Source: Bretschneidera sinensis (Eukaryota > Streptophyta > Magnoliopsida > Brassicales > Akaniaceae). From it: 64,000 nucleotides of DNA. The notes below the pieces were generated by a model. It did no database searches. It worked only from the letters and a program-made list of their open reading frames with translations, and was not told the DNA's origin. The position numbers and the translations under genes were made by a program. The stretch covers positions 130,572,036 through 130,636,035 of the forward strand of contig CM043699.1 of the NCBI GenBank assembly GCA_023935145.1, written 5' to 3'. Each line of letters begins with the position of its first letter. Positions within the stretch are counted from its first letter, which is position 1. Shown here piece by piece: positions 47,516 through 58,620 of this stretch.

Positions 47516-50085
47516 TGTAAAATAAAACAAAAAATCAATGAAGGTTTCAAGCTTTAATCGCGAAAGTTTATTGATAATTAGAAGACGTACAAAATTAGGC
47601 ACTACTGGTCTTGATACAAAAAAAAAAAAACTATCCTAAAATGACAAGGCCTCCTGAGCCTCACCTTCGACCGTCCCTGGGACCCCCTCCCCCAGGTTCT
47701 CACCTCCGGTTGCCTCCTGAGTCTCGGAAGCCTCAACTTCTTCAACACTCCAAGCACCAACCACAGCAATATCCCTCGCATTCCCCTTAGCTACGACAAC
47801 ACCGTCCTCTCTCAGATCAAGACTAGAGAGGTCGACCCCCGGGAAGAGGACTTTCGCTCTCCTCTTAGCCTCTTCAAAGCCCGCTAAGAACTGATCTCCC
47901 TCCTCCTCCAGAAGTTCCTCCTCCCTGTCTTTGGCCTGTTAGCGCACCTTTTCCACCTGAAGAAGGGCCTCCTTCTCCCTGTGAAAGGCTTCATCTGCAT
48001 CTGCGAGAGTCAGGTCCAGTTCTCTCCTAAGGGCGTCCTTTGTGTTACGACACTGGTCCCTCTCTATTATAGCGGTCTCTTTCTCTCGTTGGGCAGCCTG
48101 AAGGCAGTTAGACAGATCGTGAACTAGGCTCTAAGTCTCCTCAAACTTGAGCTCAGCCATGGATAAACGATCGGCTATATCCATGGCACGCCGAGAGAGT
48201 ATCCCACCAATGACTCCAGTCTAAAAGCAGAAACAGCCTAGTGAGAAATAGTTGTAGTGCGAAAAGAGACCAAAGGGAGAAACGAATTCAAACCTGGGAT
48301 AGACCAGTCTCCAAAGATGAGCATAATGTCTCGACAGACTACGGAAAAATGTCCACAAAACCGCGAGAAGGATTCCCCTCACAAGGTGTTTGTGAGCGAC
48401 CCTTGGATGCGCAAACACCGAGTCATCCACCTTCAGCGCACAGCGCGGCATAAAAGAGGCGGGCACCGGAGACCCTGCCCTGGGCAAGGACAGGGTAGGA
48501 AGGGGAATGGGCTTAGAAGACCCTGCAGGTGCTGCCATTTCCTCTGGAGCCGCAGACTTGGAGAGCTAGCGCCCGGGGCAGGACCTGGAGATAAAGCCTG
48601 AACCCTCTTCCCACGCTCCTGTGTCGAAGCACCTTCCTCATTAACCCTCTTTCTCCCCCTGGCCTTGCGCCTGGCCCTCTCCATAGCCTGTGAAGAAGCC
48701 TCCATGACTGCACAGAAGGCAAATGTTAGTAACTTGGAAAAAATATCAAAATTGCTAAAAGATAAAAGATCAAAAGCTACCGTGCTCGGTGTTCAGTAGA
48801 AGGCTGAGAGGGCAAAGGCCGTGCCTGTGGAGCTTATCATTATCTCCAAGTACCTCAGCATCTAAAGGCGCGGCCAGTATAGCCTTCAATGTCTCTACTC
48901 TCGGTGTAGGAAGTGTTGCTTCTTGCATTTGTCGGCACGCTCCAAACTCTACACGAGGGGGACGTCGAAGCTTCTAGCACTCCGTATGAAGAAAAAAGCC
49001 CTCTTCCACCTCTTTATGGAAGAGGGCTTATCCTTCAGCACCCTCATCCGCCTCCTCGAGCTCACAATGACCCACCCAGTATGCCCGAGGTGGGCTATTT
49101 GGAAATAGACTTTGAACAAACCGATGTTCAAATCCCCTCCCACCTCCTGGCATACCGTTATAAATGCCAGGATCAGTCTGATGGAGTTGGGGACTAATTG
49201 ACTCAACACCGTACCAAAGTATCTAAGCATCGAGCAAAAGAATGGGTGGAGAGGGAACCTAAGCCCCGCCTTTAACTGATGCTCATAGACACAGAGCTCA
49301 AAAGGTGGACGCTCCGGAAGAGAATTGCACGCCCTCTCTCCACCTTCCGGTGCCCTCATTCCAAACTCCATGAGGATTCTGTATTTCAACCTCATCCCCA
49401 CGAGTTGAACCTCCTTCACAACACTCGGAATGAAGTTCGCTTTGAACGTCCATTCCTCCCTCTCCGTGTCTATGGCACCGTCCCTAACTAACATCGAGGC
49501 CTGTACATCCCCCTCTCTGAAGGATCCACCATCTTCTTCCCCTCGTCCTTCCTCTGCGGTATAAGGAACGAGGACTAATTCCCTGCCCTTAGGAAGAGTC
49601 TCCTGTGACGAAGTCTCATCATTAAAAGAGGAGCTCGTTGCATCCTCCAGCTCCCTCGACAAAACCCTACTAGCTTCACTGTCAGACATACTCACTAGCA
49701 AGTATTCGAAGAAAGACCTCTAAAAACTCCGAGCACTCCCCAACTATACTTAATCAAAGAAGTATGAACTCTCAAGATCTCTCAAAAATACAAGTAAAGA
49801 TTGAAGGAGAAACTTGCTGATATAAAAGTTTTGGCAGCAAAAACGAGAAGCCTCAATCCATGTGTCAGATGAAAGGACGCGCCCCCTGCTATTCCCCAGG
49901 CACCATTTCCAGTCTCTGAAATGCCAGTTGTCACTAAAATATGCCTTCTACCATAACCAACCCGTCGCTATTTCCTGTCAGACGCCATCATTTATCACGC
50001 TTATAGTAGGAAAAACCTAGTGGGCCTGGGGTAGACACAGAAGCTCACGTATGTAGAGAGGAGGAAGCTACAAGAACATAAATTT
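47516..50085 (-). pseudogene. Antisense ORF region of the outer element (putative gypsy-type transposon family)
   Basis: On the strand opposite to gag-pol, a 250-residue frame (49701-48949) begins MLVSMSDSEASR. It contains ELCVYEHQLKAGLRFPLHPF, NSIRLILAFITVCQEVGGDL and a segment ending PSSIKRWKRAFFFIRSA. This is the pattern of the plant family annotated as putative gypsy-type transposon (Transposase_28 type), by recall. Further pieces lie downstream on the same strand (48705-48433 and about 48200-47640). The last is coiled-coil-like, rich in Glu and Lys, with an in-frame stop. Such antisense ORFs are known from Tat/Retand-like elements; the role is unknown. Confidence 0.65.
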
Positions 50086-50990
50086 CTCCAAAAATCCGAG
50101 CCTTGTCAACGCTCGGTCGTATTCTCCAAAAAGTCCAAGTGTATGAGTTGCGTTGCATACACTAAGCCATGATTTCTCCAAGTTTTCTCTAAAAATCCGA
50201 GCCTTGTCAACGCTCGGTAGTATTCTCCAAAAAGTACGAGCGTGCATACGCTCGGCCATGATTTCTCTAAAGTTTCTCCAAAATCTGAGCCTTGTCAACG
50301 CTCGGTCGTATTCTCCAAAATGTCCGAGCGTATGAGCTGCGTTGCATACGCTCGGCCATGATTTCTACAAGGTTTCTCCAAAAATTCGAGCCTTGTCAAT
50401 GCTCGGTTGTATTCTCCAAAAAGTCCGAGCGTATAAGCTGCACTGTATACGCTCGGTTATGAGCTGCGCTGTATACGCTCGGCCATGATTTCTCCAAGGT
50501 TTCTCCAAAATCCTAGCCTTGTCAACGCTCGGTCGTATTCTCCAAAAAGTCCAAGCGTATGAGCTGCGTTGCATATACTCGGCCATAATTTCTCCAAAAT
50601 CCGAGCCTTGTTAACACTCGATTGTATTCTCCAAAAAATCCGAGCGTATGAGCTACGTTGCATACACTCGGCCATGATTTCTCCAAGGTTTCTCCAAAAT
50701 CCAAGCATTGTCAACGTTCGGTCATATTCTCCAAAAAGTCCGAGCGTATGAGCTGCGTTGCATATGCTCGCCCATGATTTCTCTAAGGTTTTTCCAAAAA
50801 TCCGAGCCTTGTCAACACTCAGTCGTATTCTCCAAAAAATTCGAGCGTATGAGTTGCGTTGCATACGCTCGGCCATGATTTATCCAAGGTTTCTCCAAAA
50901 TCCGAGCCTTGTCAACGCTCGGTCGTATTCTCCAAAAAATCTGAGTGTATGAGCTGTGCTGCGTACGTTCGGCCAAGTTTTTCCAAAGTC
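50086..50990. repeat. Tandem array of a ~100-bp unit, about 9 copies, in the outer element
   Basis: Each unit contains GAGCCTTGTCAACGCTCGGT, CGTATTCTCCAAAAAGTC, GAGCGTATGAGCTGCGTTGC, ATACGCTCGGCCATGATTTC and TCCAAGGTTTCTCCAAAA in varying states of decay. Spacing of the first motif ranges from roughly 85 to 125 bases. CGCTCGG and CCGAGCG are complementary within the unit. Confidence 0.9.
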
Positions 50991-52120
50991 CGAGCGTTTG
51001 AACTTATGCTATAAATGCACAGCCTTGTTCTCCAGGGTTCAGACGTTTCGAAAACGCCATCCCAAAGGCTACCCCTTGAATGAGTCTTAGAAACTTCTTT
51101 TAGATTTCGTCAAAACCAACATACATTCATTCACGTAAGTATAAAAAGCAAGAATATTGTGCGAAGACAAAGATTGAAATAAAAGATATTTTATTCAAAA
51201 GGTTACAACTAACAACCTCGAAGTATAAGTAAAAGAGGACCCTAACGGCCTCGAAGTATAAAGAAAAGGATAATGGCACCAGGAAAAGAAAGGGTTGCCA
51301 CCGCCCCCTTATCTTGCTACCATCAGAGGAACGGCTGCACCTTACTCTCAACTTCCGAGGACCAGGAGTAAGCCGATCCCCCATCTTCTTCTTCGGTTCT
51401 AATAAGCTCAGGGGGTCGAGGAGCCCACCATCCAGAGACACAGCCCCCCTGAATAAATTAGTGGTACCTCTCTAGGGCTGGCCGTGCCCCTCTTCTTCCT
51501 CAGTTCCCGGGAACTAATGAGCTTTTGGAGCAAAGAACCCTCTCAGATCCACTCGGAATCTAGAATAGGTTTTTGCCTCCACTCGGAATCTGAAAGAGGT
51601 CCTGACCCCCATTTGAAATCAGGGGAAAGAGACTGTTCGTTGAGCTACGATTCTCCAGAACAACCTCGTCCCCCTCTTTGGCTTCCATAAACCCCTCAAG
51701 AGGTTGATAACCCCCCTCCCTCTCTGTGATCATTACCCTGAGCTCTTCTATCAGATAGTGGTGTCTCCCTCTCAAGCTCTTCAGAAATTGAAGTCATTTC
51801 TACTTAAAACAAAAGGTGTCAGAGACCCCAATTTATAAGAAGGGAAAACACGCTCAACGAAGAGGAATAAATGCAGAAAATGAAAAAAAAAATGAGATGT
51901 TTCACTTCTCAAGGCGACATTTCGCCTCCCAAGAGTAACGCTCCGATTGCCACGGACAACCACCCAAACGCACAACTGCTCTCACGGTTCCAAGATGTCC
52001 TTTCACTATCCCAAGCAGTAATGGCCCGGCTCCCACGCACGTTCTAGGTTCAATTAAAAGCTCGTTCCAACAAATAACTTCCTCAAGCACATAAATGTAC
52101 TCAAGGAAATGGGGGGCCTG
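50991..52120 (+). other. Outer element 3' region up to the polypurine tract
   Basis: No domain recognised. Short minus-strand frames at 51127-51441 and 51560-51775 may be remnants of the antisense coding region. The purine-rich AAGGAAATGGGGGG at about 52103-52116 is the likely polypurine tract just before the 3' LTR. Confidence 0.6.
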
Positions 52121-52855
52121 TGATATGGCCCAAAATACACCGGCCCAAATGAGCTCCAGGCCCAGCAAATCGACCCCGACCTAAATAAGCTCCAGCCCAA
52201 ATAAGCACCAGACCCACCAGAGCGGTCCAGTCCAAATTAGCCTCAGGCCCAACAAGATGATCCAACCCAATAAGAAGCCCAACTAAACTCTCCAATCTGA
52301 GTAGTGTTCTGATCCAGTGACCTCTCCAGCCCAGACAAGCTGCCAACATCCTCTCCGACCCAGAAAAATCTCCAAGCCCATGAAGGATGGCCCGAAAAAC
52401 CTGTGCTCGGATCCCCCTATGACTTGACACCCTGTAGCTACCAGCCACCCTACTGACACTCTACAGCTACCCTACGACCGCCTAGCCTTGCAACCACCCC
52501 ATGGCCACCCCGCGGCCACCCTACAACACCCCTTCTCCCTAGCTTGCAATAATGATCTCCCCATTGGCGGACTACTATAAATGGGCCAAGGTATGGACTT
52601 CACTAAAAACATTGAAAAAACACACACTTTTACTTACACTTCAACTGCACAAGCCCTCAACTTCTTCTGAGCCCTCGGCTTCTCCTTTTAATCGTTGCTA
52701 ACTTAAGCATCGGAGCACCCTCGGAGGTCTTCCCCTCCCCTCCTTCTGAGGGCCTTCAGTTCACCCCTGTTACCTGTGCAGGACCATGTCACATCCTCAC
52801 CAGAGCCACGTCCTTACCCAGGCCATGTCAGCACCAACAGTTCGCGGCATCAACA
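52121..52855 (+). repeat. 3' LTR of the outer element
   Basis: 735 bases. Compared with the 5' LTR it carries extra CCACC/CTACC-rich sequence of about 50 bases around 52440-52500 and many substitutions. It ends at the target duplication AATCT. Confidence 0.93.
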
Positions 52856-53160
52856 AATCTATTGTTTTGAACTCTCTCATTACTCTCATTAAAGCAGAAT
52901 TTCCGAGAAGTAAGAATTGATTATGTCATCCTATATGCATAAAAATTCACAAAAATGCCAGAACCCAATGGAGTTATATTACCAATTCAGTTTCATGTTT
53001 TTGCAATTGTAATGAATAATAGCCAACATGGGCTTAAAGTACCTGCTTATTGAAAGCTTCTATTCCCATATTAGAGTTACTTCTAGGGACCTGCCTTCCC
53101 ATTTCAATATCACTGTTGTTAGAACTGGTGCATACTTCACTGATCCAAATCTATAGAACC

Positions 53161-53545
53161 CCCGATGACCACGAGGTCCCACCCTCCAGTGAGCGAACGG
53201 GAATAGGGGTAGTGCCCCGAAAATTTTAGGCCCTGTACATGTTTTGGGTCTGGTTTTTTACTTGATAGTTTGGGCTTGAGCCCATGAATAGCTATAGTTT
53301 TGCAGTAAGATGGAAACACTAATTAGACAGTCTTAAGTTGCTTATAAATACTCTCTATGTACTGAGCGCACATTGTAACGAGAGATTTGTGAGTTTGATA
53401 AAGGACGTAGCCCTGGGTGAAAATAGGTATATAGGGTCTTATTTTTTTTTTTTTTTTATAATTCGTGTGATTGATAGGTCTTGAATCTTTTAACTGTTCT
53501 TGGGAGGGTTGCCTTTGGCATCACTAACAAACGAGACCCGATCCA
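53161..53545. repeat. Possible degraded LTR fragment in syntaxin intron 1
   Basis: The sequence has LTR-like features in plus-strand order: TTGCTTATAAATACTCTCT (TATA-like), a region CATTGTAACGAGAG, GACGTAGCCCTGGGTGAAAA and a T-rich tail. No paired LTR or target duplication was found, so this is a guess. Confidence 0.35.
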
Positions 53546-54405
53546 AACAAAAACTCATTATATTAGGAGCTTCAATATATATATATAAAAAAAGTCCAAT
53601 CATGTCTAAATAAACATAAATTGCTAAATAAGAAAAACTCAATGGAAAATATATAAACAAAGAAATCACACCCAGCCAGCTTAATTTGTGGAAATCTTCA
53701 AGTGGAAAAGTTTTTTCAAGGACTTAGAGAAAGATGATGTTGTACAAAAGTAAAATAATTGAATATCTAATCTAAAGTATACCCTTCGTTTGGTTGCCAA
53801 GAAATGTTAATAACAGAAAAGAAATTGAAATTCTTAGCCTAATACAACTATTGAGCTATTGAGTTGAATTTTTAACAATTGCAGCACATTGAGACAAAGA
53901 AAAAATGAATGGTCAAATTATAAGCCCTGTTTTTCTTAAGTTTTTTTGGCAACAAAATAAAAGTTAACGTTTAAATTATAACTTTCAATTGGGTGAAACT
54001 GAATTATATTAAAATAGAGTTTCAAGTCATCTTTGAGTCATTCTATTTGAAAAATCCGATGATATCAGTCATGAGAATTCTTCAAAAACTTCAAATTCAA
54101 TAGGAGTTCATATGGAAAGAATTAAACCGTTAATGTTATCTATTATTTTTAGTGTAGATTTCAAATCAGGCCAACACTTTCTAAGTTCCCAATCACCCCC
54201 AAATCCGAATAGATACCCACCACCAAATTGAAGCACAAATGTAATTAAGGCAGAGATATAGCAGTTCCATCATCTAATTTTATCAACTACCCAAATTAGT
54301 TAAAAATCACTTATTCACATAGGTGAATGAACAAAAACTATATAGGAACAGAATTAAGAAAAAAATTAAGTATAATATAATTACCGTGAGCAGGTAAGTC
54401 ATCAT

Positions 54406-55525
54406 GATTATTAATAACTAAATCACAGACAGAAGAGAGAGAGAAAGAGAGGGAAGAAGAAAATTTTGTTCAAAACTTCATAGGAAAAGGACAGCAACGA
54501 GAAAATTAGATAAAAGAAGCCTTTTATACGTTATTACCTTATGATGATAATAATGTTGGCCGGCAATATTAGTATTTTTTTTTTACTTTTATAAATATAG
54601 TTTTCTAAACGAAGACGTAATAATTTTTAAACGCCTATGTAGTTCACTTTGTTGGCTTCTTTGTTTTTTGGGATAGAAAACTTTGTTGGCTTCGGTCGTT
54701 TGTAATGATGCTTTAGCTTAGCCTTAAATGCCAACCGCTCTGCTTGAACACTTACCAATTAACTTAGACCCTTCTGTCAGATCTCTTGATCATCCTTCCG
54801 GGATTTGAAATTGAAAAGAAAACATATCAAAAACAAAAAGGAAAAAAAAAAAAAACCCGAAAGAACCAAAGAAAAACATTTACAAATATGCATAATTTTT
54901 TTCTTTTCATTTTATAGAATTCGTAAATGAACTCTATAATGATTATTTTGCAACAAACTAATCCAATTATATAATAAATTCATTTACATATGAATTTCAT
55001 ACATTTATGGAATTTATTTTTTCCAAATATACTATAAATTACAAAACCAAAAAAATTTATTATTCTTTACGGCCAACCAGGTTTCACAAATATTTCAATT
55101 TACCATTGAAATTTATGTTTGTGTTTATTGAACTTTCAACTATACAAATTGCTACAATCTCTTTCTTATGATCAATTCCAACAAATTTTCATCATTAAAT
55201 CACATGAGTGTCAACACTAAAAGCAAAATTACTTATAAAAAAACACCAAAAGCAAAACTGTCCCGAAAGTACACCCCTGATATAAACACTCATCTCTCTT
55301 GACATATTTGTGTTCTACATGCATGATTTAACGGTAAAAATTGACTAGAATTGATTAGAAAGAAGATATTGTAACAATTTGTATAGTTGAGAGTTCAATA
55401 GAGGCAAATGAGAGATTCAAGAGTAGATTGAAACATTTGTGAAATCTCACGAGTGCAATGAATTTCTTATAAAAAATTTATAGTTTAAGTTAAATTTACA
55501 CCATTTCTAAAAGAGTAACATTTAA
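54406..55525. other. Syntaxin 5' flank and AT-rich spacer
   Basis: A minus-strand CT-rich leader-like stretch (TTCCCTCTCTTTCTCTCTCT and neighbours, about 54430-54470) lies directly upstream of the tentative start codon. Beyond it no gene or element is evident. Confidence 0.5.
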
Positions 55526-55993
55526 GGGTGTTTAGTAGAAGAGAAAATTAAGAGAAAAGAAAAGTTAAAAGATGAAAAATTAAAAAGATAAAAAATGTAA
55601 GAATATTGATTTTTTTCTCTCGTATTTGAGTAAAGAGGATGAAAACTTAAAAGTAAATAAAATGGTTCTCTTACCTTTATTTAATTGAATGGATCGAGAA
55701 GTGAGGAAATTTTTTTTAAATAGTATTATACTTATCATTATATCTTTCATAATATTGATAGATATTAATGTGAAAGATTAAATGGAGATTAATTAGTAAA
55801 TTGATAATCTCATTTCATTACTTTCTCATTCTTCACTCTCATTCTCCTAATTACGAAGGATTATGATTTGTAATGCAAGAGAAAAAATCAATCCTTTTAG
55901 TTTTCTTTCATCTCGCTTCTCTCTCATATTAAACAAGAGAAAAACTCATTAGAGACTTTTTTATCCTCACTTTTCTCACCAACTAAACACAAA
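55526..55993. mobile_element. MITE, PIF/Harbinger-like
   Basis: The left end GGGTGTTTAGTAGAAGAGAA and the inverted right end TTTGTGTTTAGTTGGTGAGA are similar over 20 bases. TTTAA stands on both sides (55521-55525 and 55994-55998), covering the TAA duplication usual for this class. The interior is AT-rich and non-coding. Confidence 0.65.
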
Positions 55994-55998
55994 TTTAA

Positions 55999-56679
55999 TA
56001 TTATCTCATTTTCAGTTCACTAAATGGACCATATCTTTATACATGACTCGTATAGTTTCTAACAAATTTGAATAGGAAAACATCAAGTATTGATCATTCA
56101 AAAAAAACAATTGACAAGCATTCTCACTTTTAAATAGAGATTCTTATTTTGCACGTATTTTTAAAAAGATACGTGATACAAAATTATTTTTTATTATTAT
56201 ATGGTATAAAAAAAATCTTTTTATTTCACAATAAAAAATAATTTATACCACGTATCTTTCATGAATTGACTAGAATTTTTCTTTAAGCACGAGCTAAATA
56301 TAAACCAGCCCATAAAGCGAAAAATGAATCACGGGGAAATGATGGACAGTTAAAGAAACACAGCCTGAGCGTCGAGCGGTAAAAAATAGGCGACCAGTTA
56401 GTTTTAAAATGAAAAGTAGAAAAGTTAATCGTAAAAAAGACAGCACTTAAATGAAATTACATAAACCCACCAAACATTAATTCGACAAAGATGCAAATGA
56501 TTTTTTTTTGAAGTAATTTCGTAAATTTGTCTCTTTTTTCTTCACAAAATTTTCCTTACAATTACAATAAATGTGCACAAAATTTTTTTGAGAACGCAAT
56601 GAGTGACATAATAAATTCGAGGGTGGCAAAACCAAACGACTTGGCTCAGAAAGACCTGTTACAATCTACCATGTGCTTA
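55999..56679. other. Intergenic spacer, no gene seen
   Basis: AT-rich. Contains the short complementary stretches AAAAATAATTT and AATTATTTTT near 56190 that could form a small hairpin. Confidence 0.5.
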
Positions 56680-57135
56680 TGTCACGGGTTGCAAGTTGAA
56701 GTTGTTAACCGTGCGGCCTTAGGCTCGGAAATACTTCCTTGGAATGCCTAAGTCAGCCTTCCTCTTGGCTACTCAAGAAAAGCGCCCTCGAAGCTAGACC
56801 CGCTCAAAAAAAATAAGCACACAAGAGAGAAGATGAGGCAAAGCTAGAGAGCTTGCTATTGCTTGTATAAGTGAATGAGTGAATTACAAGTGAAGAGGAA
56901 GCCCCCTTATATAGGGAGAGCTCCCTTACATCCATGGCTATCATCTTGCCATGTGTCACAATCCTATGTAATTCTAAGTGTAGTACAATAGTACAAGGTA
57001 CTACTATGTAATGTATGTGCATTAGAATGTTGTACAGTACTACCATGTAGTGCATGTGTAATATAAGGTTGTACATTATAATCAAAAGGGCACTAAAAAA
57101 CCCTCGAACACGCGGTTCTTACGCGGGTCGTGACA
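56680..57135 (-). mobile_element. Solo LTR
   Basis: Bounded by perfect inverted TGTCACG/CGTGACA ends and by CTTA on each side (56676-56679 and 57136-57139), a short target duplication. Read on the minus strand it begins TGTCACGACCCGCG, has a TATA-like CCTATATAAGG near 56915 and a CT-rich downstream region. This is the promoter order of an LTR. No second LTR or interior is present, as left by recombination between LTRs. A 74-codon plus-strand frame ending at 56751 overlaps it and is not a gene. Confidence 0.75.
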
Positions 57136-57326
57136 CTTAGTCTTAAAATAAATAAAAAAAAATGTAGGCCAAGACCACTGTTTCTTAACTTTCCTTGTTT
57201 ACCTCCTCCCTCAAAAGAGAGTCCTGTTCTCTCAGTCTGTAACTTAATGCCATATTTGGATTCAATCAGCGAAAAACAAATGTACTTGCATGTAAGAATG
57301 ACCAGTTGGCCACCACATATATACTT

Positions 57327-58462
57327 TCAGTGTTCCAATACTTTGATCTTTTCAAGACAGTTCTGCATGTTCTGTGTAACATCGGCTGACAGACGTGCTC
57401 CAGCCACAAGCTTGTACTGCTCGAATTTCTGTTCATCAAACTTCAAGGCACCATTTTTACAGGCCTTGATACTTCCTAGCACAAACAAAGAAAATGTAAA
57501 TAATATTTGTTTTCTTCTCACCATGAAAGAGTTCAAAATTTAGGAAATTTCCTCGATGTAATTATAGAAATTCCAGAAATTTTATATGAAATAGGACAAC
57601 AACTGAATCCAACCTATAAAAATTTATGTATAGCATTCAAGAATCCAATCCCAATACTACGAAATAGACAGCCTTCATGTTAGTTATAAATGATAAAAAG
57701 TGTTGCAGACCAAAATCATCAATTTTGTAGTGAAATGTAACACTATTATACAAATTATATCCTTGCACAAATCTACAGCGTCTGAAAAATGGAGCAGTGG
57801 AAAATTTTCATTTCACAAATTGTTTTTGAAAACTTAATCATGATGAAGAATGATGGCAGCAGAACGTTGGTTTCATTGGCTCATATCCATTTTCTATTTT
57901 CGATAACAAAAAAACTTTTTTCGGTTTTTTTTGGTTAATCGAGAAAAGTAATTAACTGCAATGTACTATTAGAGATCCCCTTTTGCCACTGTTCAACTTA
58001 CCACTAAGGTCCAGTAAGTTAAAAAGCACGGGGCAGTTTCCAATACTCCTAACCAAGGTAATAGCAGATAAAACTTTCTGTTACTCCTCCCTTGATGCTC
58101 TGATGATACACAACTTGGTAATGGGATTCATATACTTGACTACATAAAAATGGCACAGATCATGATCATGAAAGGAAGACACCGCATCAAAAGTTCAAGG
58201 AGATTCAACAAACAAGAAAAATAAATAGAACAGTTAGAACCATGTTTGAACCTTGGGATGATCCAAGAGAAGATGCCAGACCGCACTCTCCAAAGCTCAC
58301 AAGAAAGCTCTTTAATTCCTTTTAACACATTAAATTGGGTAAGAATGATGGGGTCCTCACTTATCAAAAAAAAAAAGGAATGATGGGATCTTCCCCCATA
58401 AGGTCTCTATTCGGATCCAAGAAAACCTCTATTACCATGTACCTGTTTTTAAATCCCACCAT
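57327..58462 (-). pseudogene. POP5: POP5-like RNase P/MRP subunit, pseudogene
   Basis: Three minus-strand exons, 58462-58252, 58139-58002 and 57475-57327, have GT-AG introns and agreeing phases (S-Q-V and L-S-G-S joins) and match plant POP5 throughout. Exon 1 gives MVGFKNRYMVIEVFLDPNRD then EDPII; exon 2 gives VKYMNPITKLCIIRASREE and SIGNCPVLFNLLDLSG; exon 3 gives SIKACKNGALKFDEQKFEQY through the terminal IKVLEH. POP5 is a protein subunit of nuclear RNase P and RNase MRP, acting in tRNA and rRNA processing. Lesions: a 35-base insertion in exon 1 with a poly-T run and stops (about 58343-58377), a frameshift between IKELSCE and FGECGLASSLGS (about 58295), and TAA at 58083-58081. The product would have been about 150 residues. 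A leader exon may lie near 59800-59890. Three lesions together make a dead copy most likely. Confidence 0.85.
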
Positions 58463-58620
58463 GATCTTTTACGTAGTGTGCAGTATTGTGTGTCATCGGA
58501 TCATGCCATTCAGCATAAGAGAGCAAACTAGTGAGATAGAAATCAAGAAAACTAAGTCATATTTACTTGATTATGGACAAAATGAAATCAACATTCATGC
58601 AGTCAAGTAACAAATCATTT

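Larger units (their letters stand above)
34780..52855 (+). mobile_element. Outer LTR retrotransposon, Ty3/Gypsy, Tat-like, non-autonomous
   Basis: An 18,076-bp insertion in the second intron of the syntaxin locus, in antisense orientation to it. It starts TGATATGGCC and ends GGCATCAACA, with a perfect 5-bp target duplication AATCT at 34775-34779 and 52856-52860. Order inside: 5' LTR, PBS-like ATTGGTACCGTCGGTGGGAA (from 35462), gag (interrupted by the inner element), protease, remnant RT, RNase H, second (archaeal-type) RNase H, integrase, a long 3' region with an antisense ORF and tandem repeats, a polypurine tract and the 3' LTR. The additional RNase H, long 3' region and antisense ORF are hallmarks of the Tat branch. 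Most frames are broken. The LTRs differ at many positions plus a ~50-base insertion, so it is old. Confidence 0.93.
30764..54405 (-). pseudogene. SYP132: SYP132-like Qa-SNARE syntaxin, probably a pseudogene
   Basis: Minus-strand exons recognised from family protein sequence: 54405-54385 (tentative start), 53150-53043, 34631-34575, 33668-33620, 33246-33158, 33055-32982, 32869-32827, 32749-32701, about 32535-32506, 32422-32345, about 31686-31620, about 31580-31535, then a last exon at 31435-31262 or 30925-30764. Together they cover the N-terminal Habc bundle, the SNARE motif and the membrane anchor of a plasma-membrane syntaxin for secretion and cell-plate growth. Phases agree across most joins. 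Lesions: TAG at 33040-33038 in place of the expected Gln after NLANR; no AG acceptor before the exon encoding GTRPDEE; loss of the residues before TLEEIQERH; the exon for IYLDMAVLVEAQ is scrambled and frameshifted and its intron seems gone. The second intron is 18.4 kb because of nested retrotransposons. Alternatively one or two lesions are assembly errors, but several independent ones argue for decay. Confidence 0.8.

Noticed and set aside
50086..50990. CRISPR-like regular repeats
   Set aside because: The units are contiguous and diverged without unique spacers, and the context is a plant retrotransposon, so this is a tandem repeat.
53101..53545. Copia LTR running from TGTTAG at 53117 to CTAACA near 53530
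   Set aside because: The putative left end falls inside a recognisable syntaxin exon (53150-53043), so the matching ends are likely coincidental.
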